A DNA stretch of 64,000 nt, from the NCBI GenBank assembly GCA_050084515.1, contig CM114273.1:35898001-35962000 (forward strand), given 5' to 3'. Under the pieces are notes generated by a model. That model was given only the letters and a program-made list of their open reading frames with translations, ran no database searches and was not told where the DNA came from. The position numbers were made by a program, and so were the translations under genes. The DNA is from Blasia pusilla (taxonomy: Eukaryota; Marchantiophyta; Marchantiopsida; Blasiales). Shown piece after piece: positions 12,752-23,286 of this stretch (positions are counted from its first letter, which is position 1; each line of letters starts with the position of its first letter).

Positions 12752-13932
12752 TCATGCAAGAACTCCAACTCCATGCTCACATAGCGTAGCGGCCAGCAAA
12801 AAAACCTCTGCAAGCGTACCTCCCAACGTCACAACATCTGAAGCCAAAAATAAAGGAGTGCGGTACACAACGGTGGCTGCCTTCAACAACGTGCTTGACA
12901 CATGCCCCTCCTGAGCATCAACAATAGGAGTTGTCGCACTCACTTCTCCCATTTTCCTCTATGCCTACACACCAACAACATCACCAACTCTCCAAGAACT
13001 TTGATCAGGACCCATCGATAGGGTCCTCATCGCCTTGGACAATGTGCAAGACTGAGGAAGCCTGGTCTGTTTCGTGGCTTCCCCTCGCTGTGGATCCAAC
13101 TCTACCGCATGTCACACATCACAACTATGGCAGCCTCCATCCGTGCAACCCTGCACATCCAACCAGGATCCTCCATATCTCTGGCTGGTCCATATGATGT
13201 TGATGCCATGGATCCGGCATCGGGTAACCTCAATGCCATAGCGGCAATCTGCTCTTGTAGCTGTTGTATCTGAGCAGCCATCCCAGCCTCATGCCCAACG
13301 TCTCCCTCAACGCGTCTAGGTGGTGGGACTCTACCGAGCAGCTCCACCATCCTATCGGGCAACTCCAACTCCTCGTCCCCCAATAGGACCACTAGGTGCA
13401 CGACTTCTAGCTAGCCCACCAGACCAGCTACTCGCTCTGGTGCCCTCTCTGGCCCTCGGTCCAGACATAACTCAGGGTGTAAACTGAAATACGTGGCGCG
13501 TCTGTGACCATACCTTTGACAATAGTCACACTGATAACCTCTTGGTGCAGCACCATCTCCTCCTCCATGTTGAGGCACACGTCCATGATCCTGACGAGTG
13601 CAATCATGCTTATGATGGGCTCCACCACATGACCAACAAATAATCGTAGGTGGTTGTTGTTGAGCCGCATATGAAGGCGTAGGTTTCTATGGCACGGCCT
13701 CCCTGTATCCTCCCTGAGCTCGTGGTGCCACAGCCGACCTATCTCGGAGTCCACATTGTTGCACTGGTGGTGTAGAAAATTATGACTACTCTCGCCTAGA
13801 ACCCATGGTGGCTACACTCTCCTTCGCCATGTTGCGCTCAATATTCTTAGCGGTCCTAAAAATATCTCTCAACGTAGGGGAGGTGTTCATAAGAAGCACC
13901 CCTCCTGCACTTGTGTCCGTAGGGTCCGATCT
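12752..13932 (-). pseudogene. H1 gag, C-terminal half
   Basis: Resumes the gag frame interrupted by E2 with DRTLRTQVQEGCFL and NIERNMAKE, matching LSEKIELNM in E2 and E3. It then gives a zinc knuckle C-WS-C-GGA-H-HKHD-C and a second one in which the last Cys is Tyr, followed by SLHPEL. A coiled-coil-like stretch IQQLQEQIAAMALRL follows near 13300, then a linker rich in short hydrophobics (TPLFLASDVVTLGG). It is frameshifted in several places. Role in the family: capsid and RNA packaging. Confidence 0.75.
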
Positions 13933-13933
13933 A
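13930..13933. repeat. target-site duplication TCTA, left copy
   Basis: TCTA directly abuts the A' end of E2 at 13934. The matching copy is at 23655-23658. Four bp is a usual stagger for a DDE integrase. Confidence 0.8.
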
Positions 13934-14521
13934 TGTCGTGCGAATCCACATCGTCATACAACATACATCGCTGACATACCATACGCACATACATACATAA
14001 CATAGACGAGAGTATCCACAAACGCAAGTGTACCACAACTGAAATCCGTGAAAGACCTACTGTCATAAAACACGTTTACAATCACATACAATCGAGCCAA
14101 ACCCACTCCATGATGGGAGAATCCAGGTCGAAGCTTGCGGGAAACACCATAGCCAAGAGCTCTACTCACTACCAAGGCTAACTCCCAACGCAACAGGCTC
14201 AACTCAAAGAACTGACTGTTCTTTGAGGGCAAGCCACCTTATATCCTCCAACCTAAGAGCGGGCCCTACTAGGAAAGTCACCCCCAAGTGAGTAACCCCC
14301 AACCCTATGTATGGAACCACATCTCTACCAAGCCACTACGGTCCTACATAAGGAATGGCCTCTACCAAAGACACCATACTCTACGACATAATCCGTATGG
14401 TCATGATAAAATTGCCGTCGTGCGAATCCACATCGTCATACAACAACATACATCGACACACCATACGCACATACATACATAACATAGACGAGAGTATCCA
14501 CAAACGCAAGTATACCACAAC
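13934..14521 (-). repeat. E2 3' terminal block A-B-A'
   Basis: On minus: A (14521-14416, 106 bp), a 7-nt spacer, B (14408-14040, 369 bp), A' (14039-13934, 106 bp). A and A' are near copies of each other and both end in a GACG/GACA tail. B matches the 5' terminal repeat (23654-23287). An ordinary LTR element would have one identical unit at each end; here A occurs twice at the 3' end and not at all at the 5' end. Confidence 0.88.
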
Positions 14522-14533
14522 TCGCCCCCCTAA
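14522..14533 (-). promoter_or_regulatory. E2 polypurine tract
   Basis: On minus, TTAGGGGGGCGA lies immediately before the inner A repeat, the position expected for plus-strand priming. The upstream sequence GGAGTTAGAGGGACC and an imperfect CTAACTG/CAGTTAG foldback are shared with E3 (29006-29022) and, more loosely, with H2 (33692-33704). Confidence 0.55.
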
Positions 14534-14694
14534 CTGGCGGTTAGGTCCCTCTAACTCCCAGGTAGCCCTATACATCTACTACATGCTATACACCTTCTTG
14601 GGTGCCCGAATCAGAAGGCCGGGTGCTAGGTTGCCCCATCGTTAGTCGCACATCTGTAATCCATATCATGCAAAGATCAAGTCAGCTACCTCTC

Positions 14695-15231
14695 CTAAGT
14701 ACATCGAGGACAAACCCACCTTCCAGTAGGAACAACATCCAAATGTGGAGTCAAACACATCATGTGCCAACCCCTAGAACACCGATCACACACCAACATA
14801 CGGGCTGCGTTACTTGCAGACCCACACAACATGCACCTCAAGCTAGCACGTATCATGACTAAGCTTGGGTCAACAGTACCATTCACATTTGGAAGATGAC
14901 ATGGCGCACAATTACGCACATGGTCCTTCCAAAAAACTCCATCACGACCCTCCAACATGAGAACTCCAGAAGCTAACACCTCACGCACTCGTAAAATAGT
15001 GCGGCCTGCCATCACATCCAACGTTGTCGGGGCAATCTGCTGCAAATAGACATAGTCCCCCACATGGAACCTACGAATCGATGGTCGATAACCTCCACCC
15101 CGAATGGTTGCATACCGCAACGTATCCCTATGTTGAGCAATGGCAAGATTCTCAAAGGTGTTGGCATAACTCTCCGAAAAGAGCTCCGCCGCCCGAGAAC
15201 ACACCCTCATCCACATCTCTCGGGTCATCAA
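14695..15231 (-). pseudogene. E2 integrase C-terminus with PHD finger
   Basis: The integrase tail FENLAIAQHRDTLRYATIRGG and FHVGDYVYLQQIAPTTLDV (a GPF/GPY-like region) runs into a complete PHD finger (about 14836-14698): C-x2-C-x11-C-x2-C-x4-H-x2-C-x14-C-x2-C, ending in GRWVCPRC with the usual Trp two residues before the last Cys pair. PHD fingers bind histone H3 tails, so this is likely a targeting module, playing the part a chromodomain plays in chromoviruses. All eight zinc ligands are present in this copy. Confidence 0.85.
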
Positions 15232-15394
15232 GGTTCACCACCTCACTAGACTCCCGACCAATTCTTTGCTTTGGCAAGTCGGATCTCGGCCGTATAACAG
15301 AAAATAAGGTGAGAAGGAAGCCAAGGATGCTTGGCGATCGAACCTATACCCTGGCTAACCATGGCAATCGAATATCCAGTCTCCAAGATGCCCT

Positions 15395-16087
15395 TCAGAG
15401 GCCATACTTGCGCAATGCCCTCTTCACCGTCTGAACCACACGCTCAGCCAAACCATCCGCCTCTGGATGATCTCGAGACGTGGTCTGATGATCAATCAAC
15501 GCCTTGTCACACAAGACCTGAAACTCACCCTGAAACTCTGTACCCTGGTCGGTCAGCACTTCAGCTGGTGCACCAAAATGACTAAGCACTCTATCCAGAA
15601 ATGCATATGCCGTTCCCTCACTTGCCTTGTCCGGTAATGCCACCAACTCAATCCACTTGGAGAAGTGCTCCACCATCACCAACACATATCGATGATGTCG
15701 TACAGTCAACGGTAATGGTCCCGCAAAGTCCACACTCCAACCCTAACCCAACCCCATAATAGGCAAGGGGTGTAATTGTGGTGTAGGGGCATTAAATGAT
15801 GCCCTCACCCGGTCACAAACCATATAACGTGACACCAACTGCTGCACATGAGTATGCATGCCACGCCACCAATACTGGCCAAGGAGTAAGCTATACGTAC
15901 GCTTTACCCCAAAATGTCCCAACTCCTCATGGGCATGTCGCACAATGCGCTCTCTCTGAGCCAAATGTGGCACTACTCGTACTCTACCATCCTCCCACAC
16001 GCGGAGAATATGTGTTCCCTCCAATCGATACCTCTTAGCACGTTGAAGAACACGGTCTCGCTCCTTGGCACTCACTATGCCTGGCAC
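15395..16087 (-). pseudogene. E2 integrase, zinc-binding and catalytic core
   Basis: The HHCC domain reads H-AHEELG-H, then YWWRGMHTHVQQLV, and Y-MV-C where the first Cys is Tyr. After a stop near 15743 the core follows: MDFAGPLP (first Asp), ALPDKASEGTAYAFLDR, LTDQGTEF (second Asp), HPEADGLAERVVQTVK (catalytic Glu). This is a DDE integrase of Ty3/gypsy type that joins cDNA to the host. The Cys loss and the stop mean it is inactive. Confidence 0.85.
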
Positions 16088-16496
16088 CCTCTGGTCTCAG
16101 AGGAACTCCAACACCAACGCATCATCATGAATATCACGCTGATCCGCACCACCATCTCCAACCTTAGGATCTCAAGGTGGCCATCTACCCTCGACTAGAA
16201 TAAGATATCATGTGGTCCTCCATACTAGAGTCCACCCCTAACCAACATAAAAGGCGGATGCATGCCAACCTGGCACCATCTCCTCATCAACCTCGCCATG
16301 CCATCTAGCCCCTATTGTATCCTCTTGGCTAGTACATGGGTTCCTACTCAACCCATCAAGCATCAAGGTTGGCAACCCAGTCTATGTACCACCGGAAGTC
16401 ATACTCTGTAAGATAAGAGCCCACCGTGCAAGCTTCCTGTAAGCTTGTCCGACTCCATCAACCACTTGAGCGGTGGTGATCAGTAACAAGGGTAAA

Positions 16497-17799
16497 TCAG
16501 GTGCCAAACAAGTAACACCTAAAGTGTGCCCACAGCCCATACTCTTGCCAAGCACTCTCCCTCATATGAACTATAGCGCGACTCGCTGCATTATTCGAAC
16601 GACTTGCATAGGCCACCACAAACTCCATGTGCTCATCATCATGTTGTGTCAACACCGCTCCAAGTCCCAACCTACTCCAATCGTGTGTAACTAAAATGGG
16701 CGCCCCGATAGGTCTCCTCAAGATAGGCGCCGCCACCAAGTGGGCCTTAAGCTCCACAAAAGCTCTCTCCTGATCATCTCCCCAGTGCCACTCTTGATCT
16801 GATTTCAGCAATTGGTTCAAAGGCTTTGCCATAGCACTAAATCCCTTCACATACCTCCGATAGTAGTTCACCAATCCCATGAATGCTCGAACTCTACTCA
16901 CATCTATCGGACGGAATAAGTGCAATAGCCTCCACCTTTGCTTGCTTTGGACTCCCAAACCACTGGATAGATCACATGACCCAAGTACTCAACATCCTCA
17001 TGGAAGAACTTACACTTTCCTGGATGCAAACGTAGACCATGAGCTTTCAACCGCTCAAACACCATCTGCAAATGTATCTGATGCTCCTCCACCGTGTTAC
17101 TGAACACCAAGATATCATCAATGTAACACCGAACAAAATCCAACCCTGCTAGGATCCTGTCCATCACTCTTTGAAACTCGGCAGGTGCATTCTTCAACCC
17201 AAAGGGTAAGAATTTCCACTGGTACAAACAATCCTTGCCATGAGAGTTGACACCCCAAAATGTTGTCTTGGCCTTGTCACTCTCCGAATCGGCAATTGAT
17301 GGTATCCTGACCGAAGATCCAAAGTACTGAAAATCTTTGCCTGTCCCACCACATCAAAGATCTCCTCAGGTGTAGGCATGGCATACCTATCGGCCTTGGT
17401 TTGCCGATTGATAGGACGGTAATCTCCACACATCCGCCTATCCGTGTAGTTGCCATGCATATCCTTTTTAGCAGGCATGACAATGGCTGATGCATACTCT
17501 CCATGCGACAACTCCACTAATCCAGCCTCCAAAAGGTCCAACGTCCTACTCTGAATCAAGTCCCTCTCCATATCACTATATCGGTAGGGACGACGGAAGA
17601 TTGGCGTATCACTAGCCAAATCAATCCGTATACCGGGTCCAACCAGAGAACCCAACTCCTTCATGCTAAAGGCAAAACAAATCCTATAAGCACGTAGGAA
17701 TTGTGTCAAGCGTCGTTTCTCACCTCCCGTAAGCTTGGGCCCAAGTAATGGCTCCCAAGTCTCCTCCACTGGCACACTAGAGGGAGAGGACGATGCCAT
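16497..17799 (-). pseudogene. E2 reverse transcriptase and RNase H
   Basis: RT motifs appear in order: GPGIRIDLASDTPIFRRPYR, MPAKKDMHG, CGDYRPINRQ, FSTLDLRSGYHQ, then a frameshift, YQWKFLPFGLKNAPAEFQR, CYIDDILVF with both palm Asp residues intact, LHPGKCKFF. After a second frameshift come VSRVRAFMGLVNYYRR and RNase H with VTHDWSRLGLGAVL. The RNase H Glu block is altered (HMRESAW where H2 has YEGECLVAVW). Two frameshifts make it non-functional, but most catalytic residues survive. Confidence 0.88.
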
Positions 17800-17805
17800 T
17801 GGCTG

Positions 17806-19253
17806 CTACGCAACCCCCTCACAAGATGATACACCCTTAGCTACACCATCATCTGAGCAAATAACTCCTCCACCAGCATGAGCAACCAACTCCACATGCC
17901 TAGCCATTACATCCCATTTACTCCAAGGATGCAAAATACTACTCTCTCGCTTGACCGATGCCTCTACCGTCCGGTAGCCATCGAGCTCATTACAAGGGTG
18001 GAAGACCCCTGAGACATAGTCCGAAGTCGACGCTGCTCGGCCATACCAAGACTCAAAATCCAAGTCAAACAATTCAGGTCCATGGCCTGACCCAACACAT
18101 GACGTCGTGAAGCCTCGAAATAGAAGCAACCATTTGCCACGAAGAGTAAATCCCATCGCACGCTCTCTCTCATCAGCGTTAGGCTTCACCAATCGCCGCA
18201 CATGAGAATCCCATACAAGCCCCGGACCACCTTCCCAGGCATGTGACGAGGAAAACTCACAAATGTGGGTAGTGCCATCCTAGGTCGCCCACACGGTTCA
18301 CCACCGCCATGGGTGACCGATCAATAACCCTCACCACTTGAGAAAGTCGCCCAAAGATATCAAGATACTATCCTTTGTCAGAAGGCGAGGATCGCCTGAC
18401 CTTTGCATCATATGCTCGACGTAGAACCTCCCTAGGCAACAAGTTTGTCCACCACAAGCGTGGGCGATGTGCACGCTGAGCCAACTCGAGATGCATCCAA
18501 CAACACCGCTGGTCCAATCCAAGACCGCACCTCATGAACACTCGCCATCATCCGGTCCGAGTGTCACCCAACAATGGAACATTCTCCGAATGTAAGCTAG
18601 AGCACGTGCTCGATGAACTGAAGATGTCGTAACACCCGTAACATCTCCCAAAACAATCGAGACCTAGGGTCATGTAATCCCTCACCACGACCAAAGACGT
18701 GTATGACCGACATGGCCATCCAAAGCAATCACCAAATCCACGGGATCAACCCTCTCAAGGTCCTGCGCCTTTAACAACAATGCAATGTGTGATGGTAAAG
18801 CACGCTGGTACCCACGAATAGCGATGGCGGCAACAACTCAGGGTATCTCTCATCAACTAACCAATATGTCGAGATGAGACTCTGGGCCGTCTCATCTTGC
18901 TCCACATACACGTATCTCCAAGACAGAATACCGGCCTGCAACATCATGCAGCCAAACCAGTGCTAATCCCACCAAAGAGATCTAACACACAAATACCCTC
19001 CGGCGGATCTTTGCCATACAATGGGTGTAGTATTCAAAGGGGATAACCCAATCTGGACTAGAAGTAGGAGTCCGCCGTGGGGCCTCCTCTTCCTCGTGAG
19101 GTATAATGACCTCACACCAAGCCTCTGCACTAGGCGATCGCCTCCTACCGTAGTGCACCGCTGAACTCCAAAGTGGCACATCCAACGATGAGGATGCCAC
19201 TTTGCTGCAAAAATAGGGACCTCCTCTACCTCCTCATGCGCAGGAGAATCCAT
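17806..19253 (-). pseudogene. E2 DNMT3/DRM-like cytosine-5 DNA methyltransferase
   Basis: Pieces in several frames: motif I as GICVLDLFGGISTGLAA (18960-19010), motif IV as GWPCRS (18705-18722) in a different frame, and a motif VIII region near 18440-18490. Motifs IX/X are a block with ERAMGF (18170 region) and a degraded counterpart of the LGQAMDLNCLTW block seen in full in E3. It would transfer methyl groups from SAM to cytosine. The position between protease and RT is shared by all copies, so the enzyme is part of the element's pol and not a chance capture in one copy. Its target preference cannot be read from sequence. Confidence 0.72.
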
Positions 19254-19481
19254 AGCGAAACATTACCCTCCAAAAAGTCTCATGGCCAAGTGACTACTCC
19301 ACTAAAACCAGACCCACGGATGCTAACACTGTTGAGGAAGACCATCTGGTCGAGCCCGGAAATAAATCTCACAGAACTTGGCTCATACGTCCACGCCAAC
19401 CTGGTCTATAAGACGTTGTCTCGCCCCCTGTAATCCATCTGAAAACCCATCGGGTACAATATCGCTCCTCCGGCTAGTACA

Positions 19482-20082
19482 TCATACGACTCGGCTGATG
19501 TGACTACATGCAGATACTCCCAACCGGGAGCTATCAGTCGCATGATCTGGTCTCAACTGTACAGAAAACTTTTCCCGTGTCATGAATTGAGACCTATCAT
19601 TGGCTCCTCCAAGTGATGTTTGAATCTGGAATGGGCAAGGCTCAAGCTCTGACCTCCGAATACCCAAACCAATACATGCCGCCTTTCCCAACATCAAAGG
19701 TTGGGCACGAGAGTCTAACAAGACTCTATCTGGTCTATACACATGTCCTGTAGGACTCACCAATCGGAAGATCCCACTCCGGTTGTCCAACATACATACA
19801 CCAGGTGTAAGCCTCTCACGATCAATGGCTGGCCGGGCTGGTAATGCATCCATCTTCGCGCCGCCGCCGCTAAGTAGCACTAGTACTCAATGCTACTCCT
19901 GACATAGAGGGTCGCTCCACCGCAACACCCTCATCCACCTCAACACGTGTAGCAGTAACACCCCCACGTTCACACAAAGTGGCTGCTAATTGAAATATAG
20001 GAGCTAAGTCAACTCCTAAAGCCATCAGCTCCGTGGCCGAAAACAATGGGGATCCTAACACTTGAAGTTGCCATCCGCACAT
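19482..20082 (-). pseudogene. E2 retropepsin and preceding linker
   Basis: The linker (FSATELMALGVDLAPIFQLA) is conserved with H1 and E3 and is of unknown role. The protease reads YRPDRVLLDSRAQPLMLGKA: the catalytic triplet DSG has become DSR, which should abolish activity. IQTSLGGANDRSQFMTRE follows. The linker and protease are in different frames. Confidence 0.75.
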
Positions 20083-20294
20083 CGCATTGATCTTTGCATC
20101 CGTGTCTACTACACGCGATGTAGATGCCTCGATCCCCCTGTCGGCTCAATAGGCTGCGTAGAGGAACCATGGATGGAGTCCTAAGCACCTCGGACAACAA
20201 GAATGATTGGGGAAGCCTAGCCGCCTCCCGGCCTCACCCCTCGTGGGTCCAACTCACAAGAGCACCACGTGGCTCTAACGCCGAGTGGCTCCTC

Positions 20295-21840
20295 TCAGAA
20301 TGCAGGTGATGCCTCAACCTGCATCTGACTCGCCATATAAGAGAGATCATCCCTCCATAAGAGGTGGAAGCCCTGCTCCCGAACCTGATCTATCTTTGGA
20401 TACCGACCATAGTAGCCAACTTTTGCTCCAATCTGCTCAATCTCGGCAGCCATAGCTGGCTCTGTCGTAGTGGTAGGGGTAGCCACCGTAGGCTCTCCAA
20501 CCACTGGTCCACCTCTACCACCCCTACCACCTGGAGCTACTCCACCACGGCCACGGCCTGATCTCAACTCTGGATGGAGATCAAAGCAACGCCTCGAGGA
20601 TGACCTAGTCTCCCATAATGATCACACTGAGTTGGGGCCGACGAGGCCCATCCTCCAAAGTCCGTCTCCCATCCTCTTGGGGACAAAACTTCCTAACATG
20701 ATCACCTCCACATGTCCAACATAACGGGGCAGCAAATGAAGGCAATGGTCTCTGCACAAATGTCCCTCTAGGACTTTACTGTTGTCGCGTGTACCCCCCA
20801 CGACTCCCACTACTTCTACCACCACCACTACTACGAGACTGTGAGGTGGGCCGCTAAACCCAGAAGTAGTAGTTGTATCCCCTACTGAATGTGGATGTCA
20901 CCACTCTCTCCTTCACCATGTTAAGCTCAATCTTCTCAGATAGAGCAAACACATGGGTCAATGTGGATGAATCATCACTCATAAGAGTAGCATCACGTAC
21001 CCTACGGTGCAAATCTCTGTCCAAGATCCCATACCAAAATCGGATGCTGATCCTCGTCACACCCTGGGTAACGAAATCAAGCCGTGCATACGAAAGTGTA
21101 TGCCTCACGAAGACTCTCACCGTCTTTCGCTTAAAGTCCTGAAGATTCCTCAACTTCTCCGTCTTCACTCCTTGATAGTTCTTCTTCAACCTCTTGAAGA
21201 ACTCTGCAACCGGGCTGAACGATGGTGGGGCACTAGTACCTCCACTGGTACCCCCACTCCGGCTCGTACTCGTACCACTCAACGTCGGGCTGGCTGGCAT
21301 AGTAGGAGCACTACTACCAATACCACCATGGGTGATAGACACATAGCCTGGAGACCAATATTGTCTCCATGCCTCAATCTCAGCAACATGGTCCTTCTTA
21401 AACTCATGGTAATCATCCATGGGTGGTCCTTCCAAGTGCTGAAACAACCCCTTCCAAGCCAAGAAGGGTGTAAACAACGTGGCGTTCCGCAACATCTGCA
21501 TATCACACCACGTATCAAACTCTTGCATGAAGTCCTCCAACTCAATGGTGCCCACTGCACCCGAGTATCATCGTGGGCCCTTCATGGCCCCATATCCACC
21601 GTCCATGTCCCAAATCAATGGAGTTGCAACACTCGATAACAACGTAGAAGACTCGGTGTTTGGAACACCCTGGTCCTCCTCTTCATCAACCGTCGGAAGT
21701 GGAAAAGGTAGTCGATACCTAAATCCACTCCGTGTGAAACCACCACTGTCCGCACCACGGTCCCCAACCAGACCACCCGACAGCTCCGTGATGACCAACG
21801 CCGATGCCGCACCACCACCAAATTACCCAAGTGACGTCAA
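20295..21840 (-). pseudogene. E2 gag
   Basis: From about 21840: an acidic N-terminal stretch (GGFTRSGFRYR), then after a frameshift the conserved core GTIELEDFMQEFDTWCD, FQHLEGPPMDDYHEF, EAWRQYW, SPVAEFFKRLKKNYQGVKTE, FVTQGVTRISIRFWYGILDR, LSEKIELNMVKERVV. A Gly/Ser-rich stretch follows, then a zinc knuckle C-WT-C-GGD-H-VRKF-C (about 20684-20727), and a Gly-rich and coiled-coil tail near 20560-20300. It forms the virus-like particle. Frameshifts and stops are present. Confidence 0.8.
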
Positions 21841-22325
21841 TGTCACTCTACTATTGTAGCTCTACTAGCTATGGGTGTAGGCAATCTAACCTCTCATCAC
21901 CACAAGAAGTCTCCCACCGTCTACTGGTCATCACTCCAGCCTCACTATCAGTAGCACACAGGAGTAACACTACTCTGGAAATCAGCGTCAACCCTAACAA
22001 TGGGCGCGCAAGCAAGAAGCACGATGGAGGGGATCCAGACACAGGAAGTCCAACGACAACCCTCCAACCGCAAATGGAAATCAAGGTAACACAATCCACC
22101 AAACGTGGTGCCCCCTGAATCCACAAAACCCACCACACAATTCTAACGCAATAGCTACTCCGCCGCGGGTCGATGACGTGGTAATCGAACTCGGAGCACC
22201 TGAAAATATCACTTGCATGGAGAGGCTACACCGTACTATGCGCTAGAGGTACATCAACCAAAAACCTGAGATGCATAAAGCGCCTAACACATCTCGAACA
22301 AAGACCAAATGAGCTACAACAACAG

Positions 22326-22392
22326 ACACCGGCATAGTTAAGAACTCAGCAGTTAAGCGTCCTCCAGGCAGAATAGCCCAAAGATGGGTGAC
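22326..22392 (+). repeat. 5S rRNA-like fragment (Pol III internal promoter)
   Basis: CACCGG at the left, then GAACTCAGCAGTTAAGCGT (5S has GAACTCCGCAGTTAAGCGT) and GATGGGTGACC, with the plant 5S spacing between them. These are the A-box and C-box parts of the 5S internal control region. The 5' and 3' ends of 5S are not recognisable, so this is a fragment, not a gene. It lies antisense to E2. 5S-derived promoters are known in Cassandra retrotransposons and SINE3. Confidence 0.6.
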
Positions 22393-22441
22393 CAGTTATG
22401 CAAAACTCAAATCCCAAATCCTGCAAAAATTGCCTCACGCC

Positions 22442-22465
22442 CAAGCAAGCAAGCTTGCTTGCTTG
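22442..22465. repeat. 24-bp perfect palindrome
   Basis: CAAGCAAGCAAG followed by its exact reverse complement CTTGCTTGCTTG. It lies in the E2 5' leader, where a self-complementary loop could serve RNA dimerisation. Confidence 0.9.
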
Positions 22466-23274
22466 CTCCTTGCTCCTTACTCCGCCTCTCACGCCCACTC
22501 GCCCCGAGCTACCACGAGTTGCCTCGAAGCCTCAAAACGCCGAGACATGCCCCTATCGCCACGCTTCGCCATGCTTCGCTATGGAGAGAGGTCCAACCAG
22601 GGCACCCCCAATGGGATAGGCGTCTCCAAAAATGAACGAGTCACCAACCAACCAGCCCCTCCGATCCGCTGTCCACCATAGCTAGACCTCGAGCTAGTCC
22701 GCGAAATTTCAATCAGAAATTACTTCACAAATACGTGACCGAAATCAAATCTGTTTCGATCAGAATTCAATTGACCACCATAGCTATCTCTCCACAAAAA
22801 ATCAGCTACAACCGAGCTCTGTACTTCGAGCTAAAAATCAAACAAACTTGTTGTCCATACACCTCCAGAATCGCAAATCCGACAGCGCTTCCGCCAAGCT
22901 TCATGCACGCAGAAATCCGCAACGCTCCACACACTCAAGCAAATAGATTCACAGGAGATCACAATACGAGTAGCAACAGGAACCTCTCACCCGATCTGGA
23001 TGAACTTCAACACAGCTTCCGACTCCAAGCTCTCCACATCAGAAAACCGCCGAACACGAACAGAATCTTCAATGCTTGATAACTTCCAACTCCCTTGACG
23101 AAATCCGCGATCTACAGCGTTGGAAAGCTCTCAAAAGGCGCTTCTTTCCCAACCAAACGCACCAGATTCACACCTCCAACATAGGCCACAAGCCACGAAC
23201 ATCCACGGTTGAGTACACAATCAGCCCTAACCAGATCCTACTGATCTACAATCGAAGCTACCATCGATCTAGTC

Positions 23275-23286
23275 CAGTTCTTTGAG
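23275..23286 (-). promoter_or_regulatory. E2 primer-binding site, self-primer type
   Basis: Directly after the 5' B repeat (no gap) the minus strand reads CTCAAAGAACTG. This does not look like the 3' end complement of a common plant tRNA primer. It is an exact 12-nt complement of CAGTTCTTTGAG at 23461-23450, the predicted 5' end of the element RNA, as in the self-primed Tf1/sushi elements. Confidence 0.6.

Larger units (their letters stand above)
21841..23271 (-). other. E2 long 5' leader
   Basis: About 1.4 kb between the priming site and gag, with no conserved reading frame. It holds a 5S-rRNA-like stretch on the opposite strand (22326-22392), a 24-bp perfect palindrome (22442-22465) and a GAGTTCGAT B-box-like word on minus near 22180. 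Long structured leaders carry packaging and dimerisation signals in LTR elements. Confidence 0.6.

Noticed and set aside
13934-14039. A' as host flanking DNA and not part of E2
   Set aside because: It lies inside the TCTA duplication, copies inner A, and recurs at the same place in E3 and H2.
21007-21639. 210-codon plus-strand open frame
   Set aside because: Antisense shadow of E2 gag, which has clear conserved blocks on minus.
22326-22392. functional 5S rRNA gene
   Set aside because: Only the central part matches; both ends of 5S are missing.
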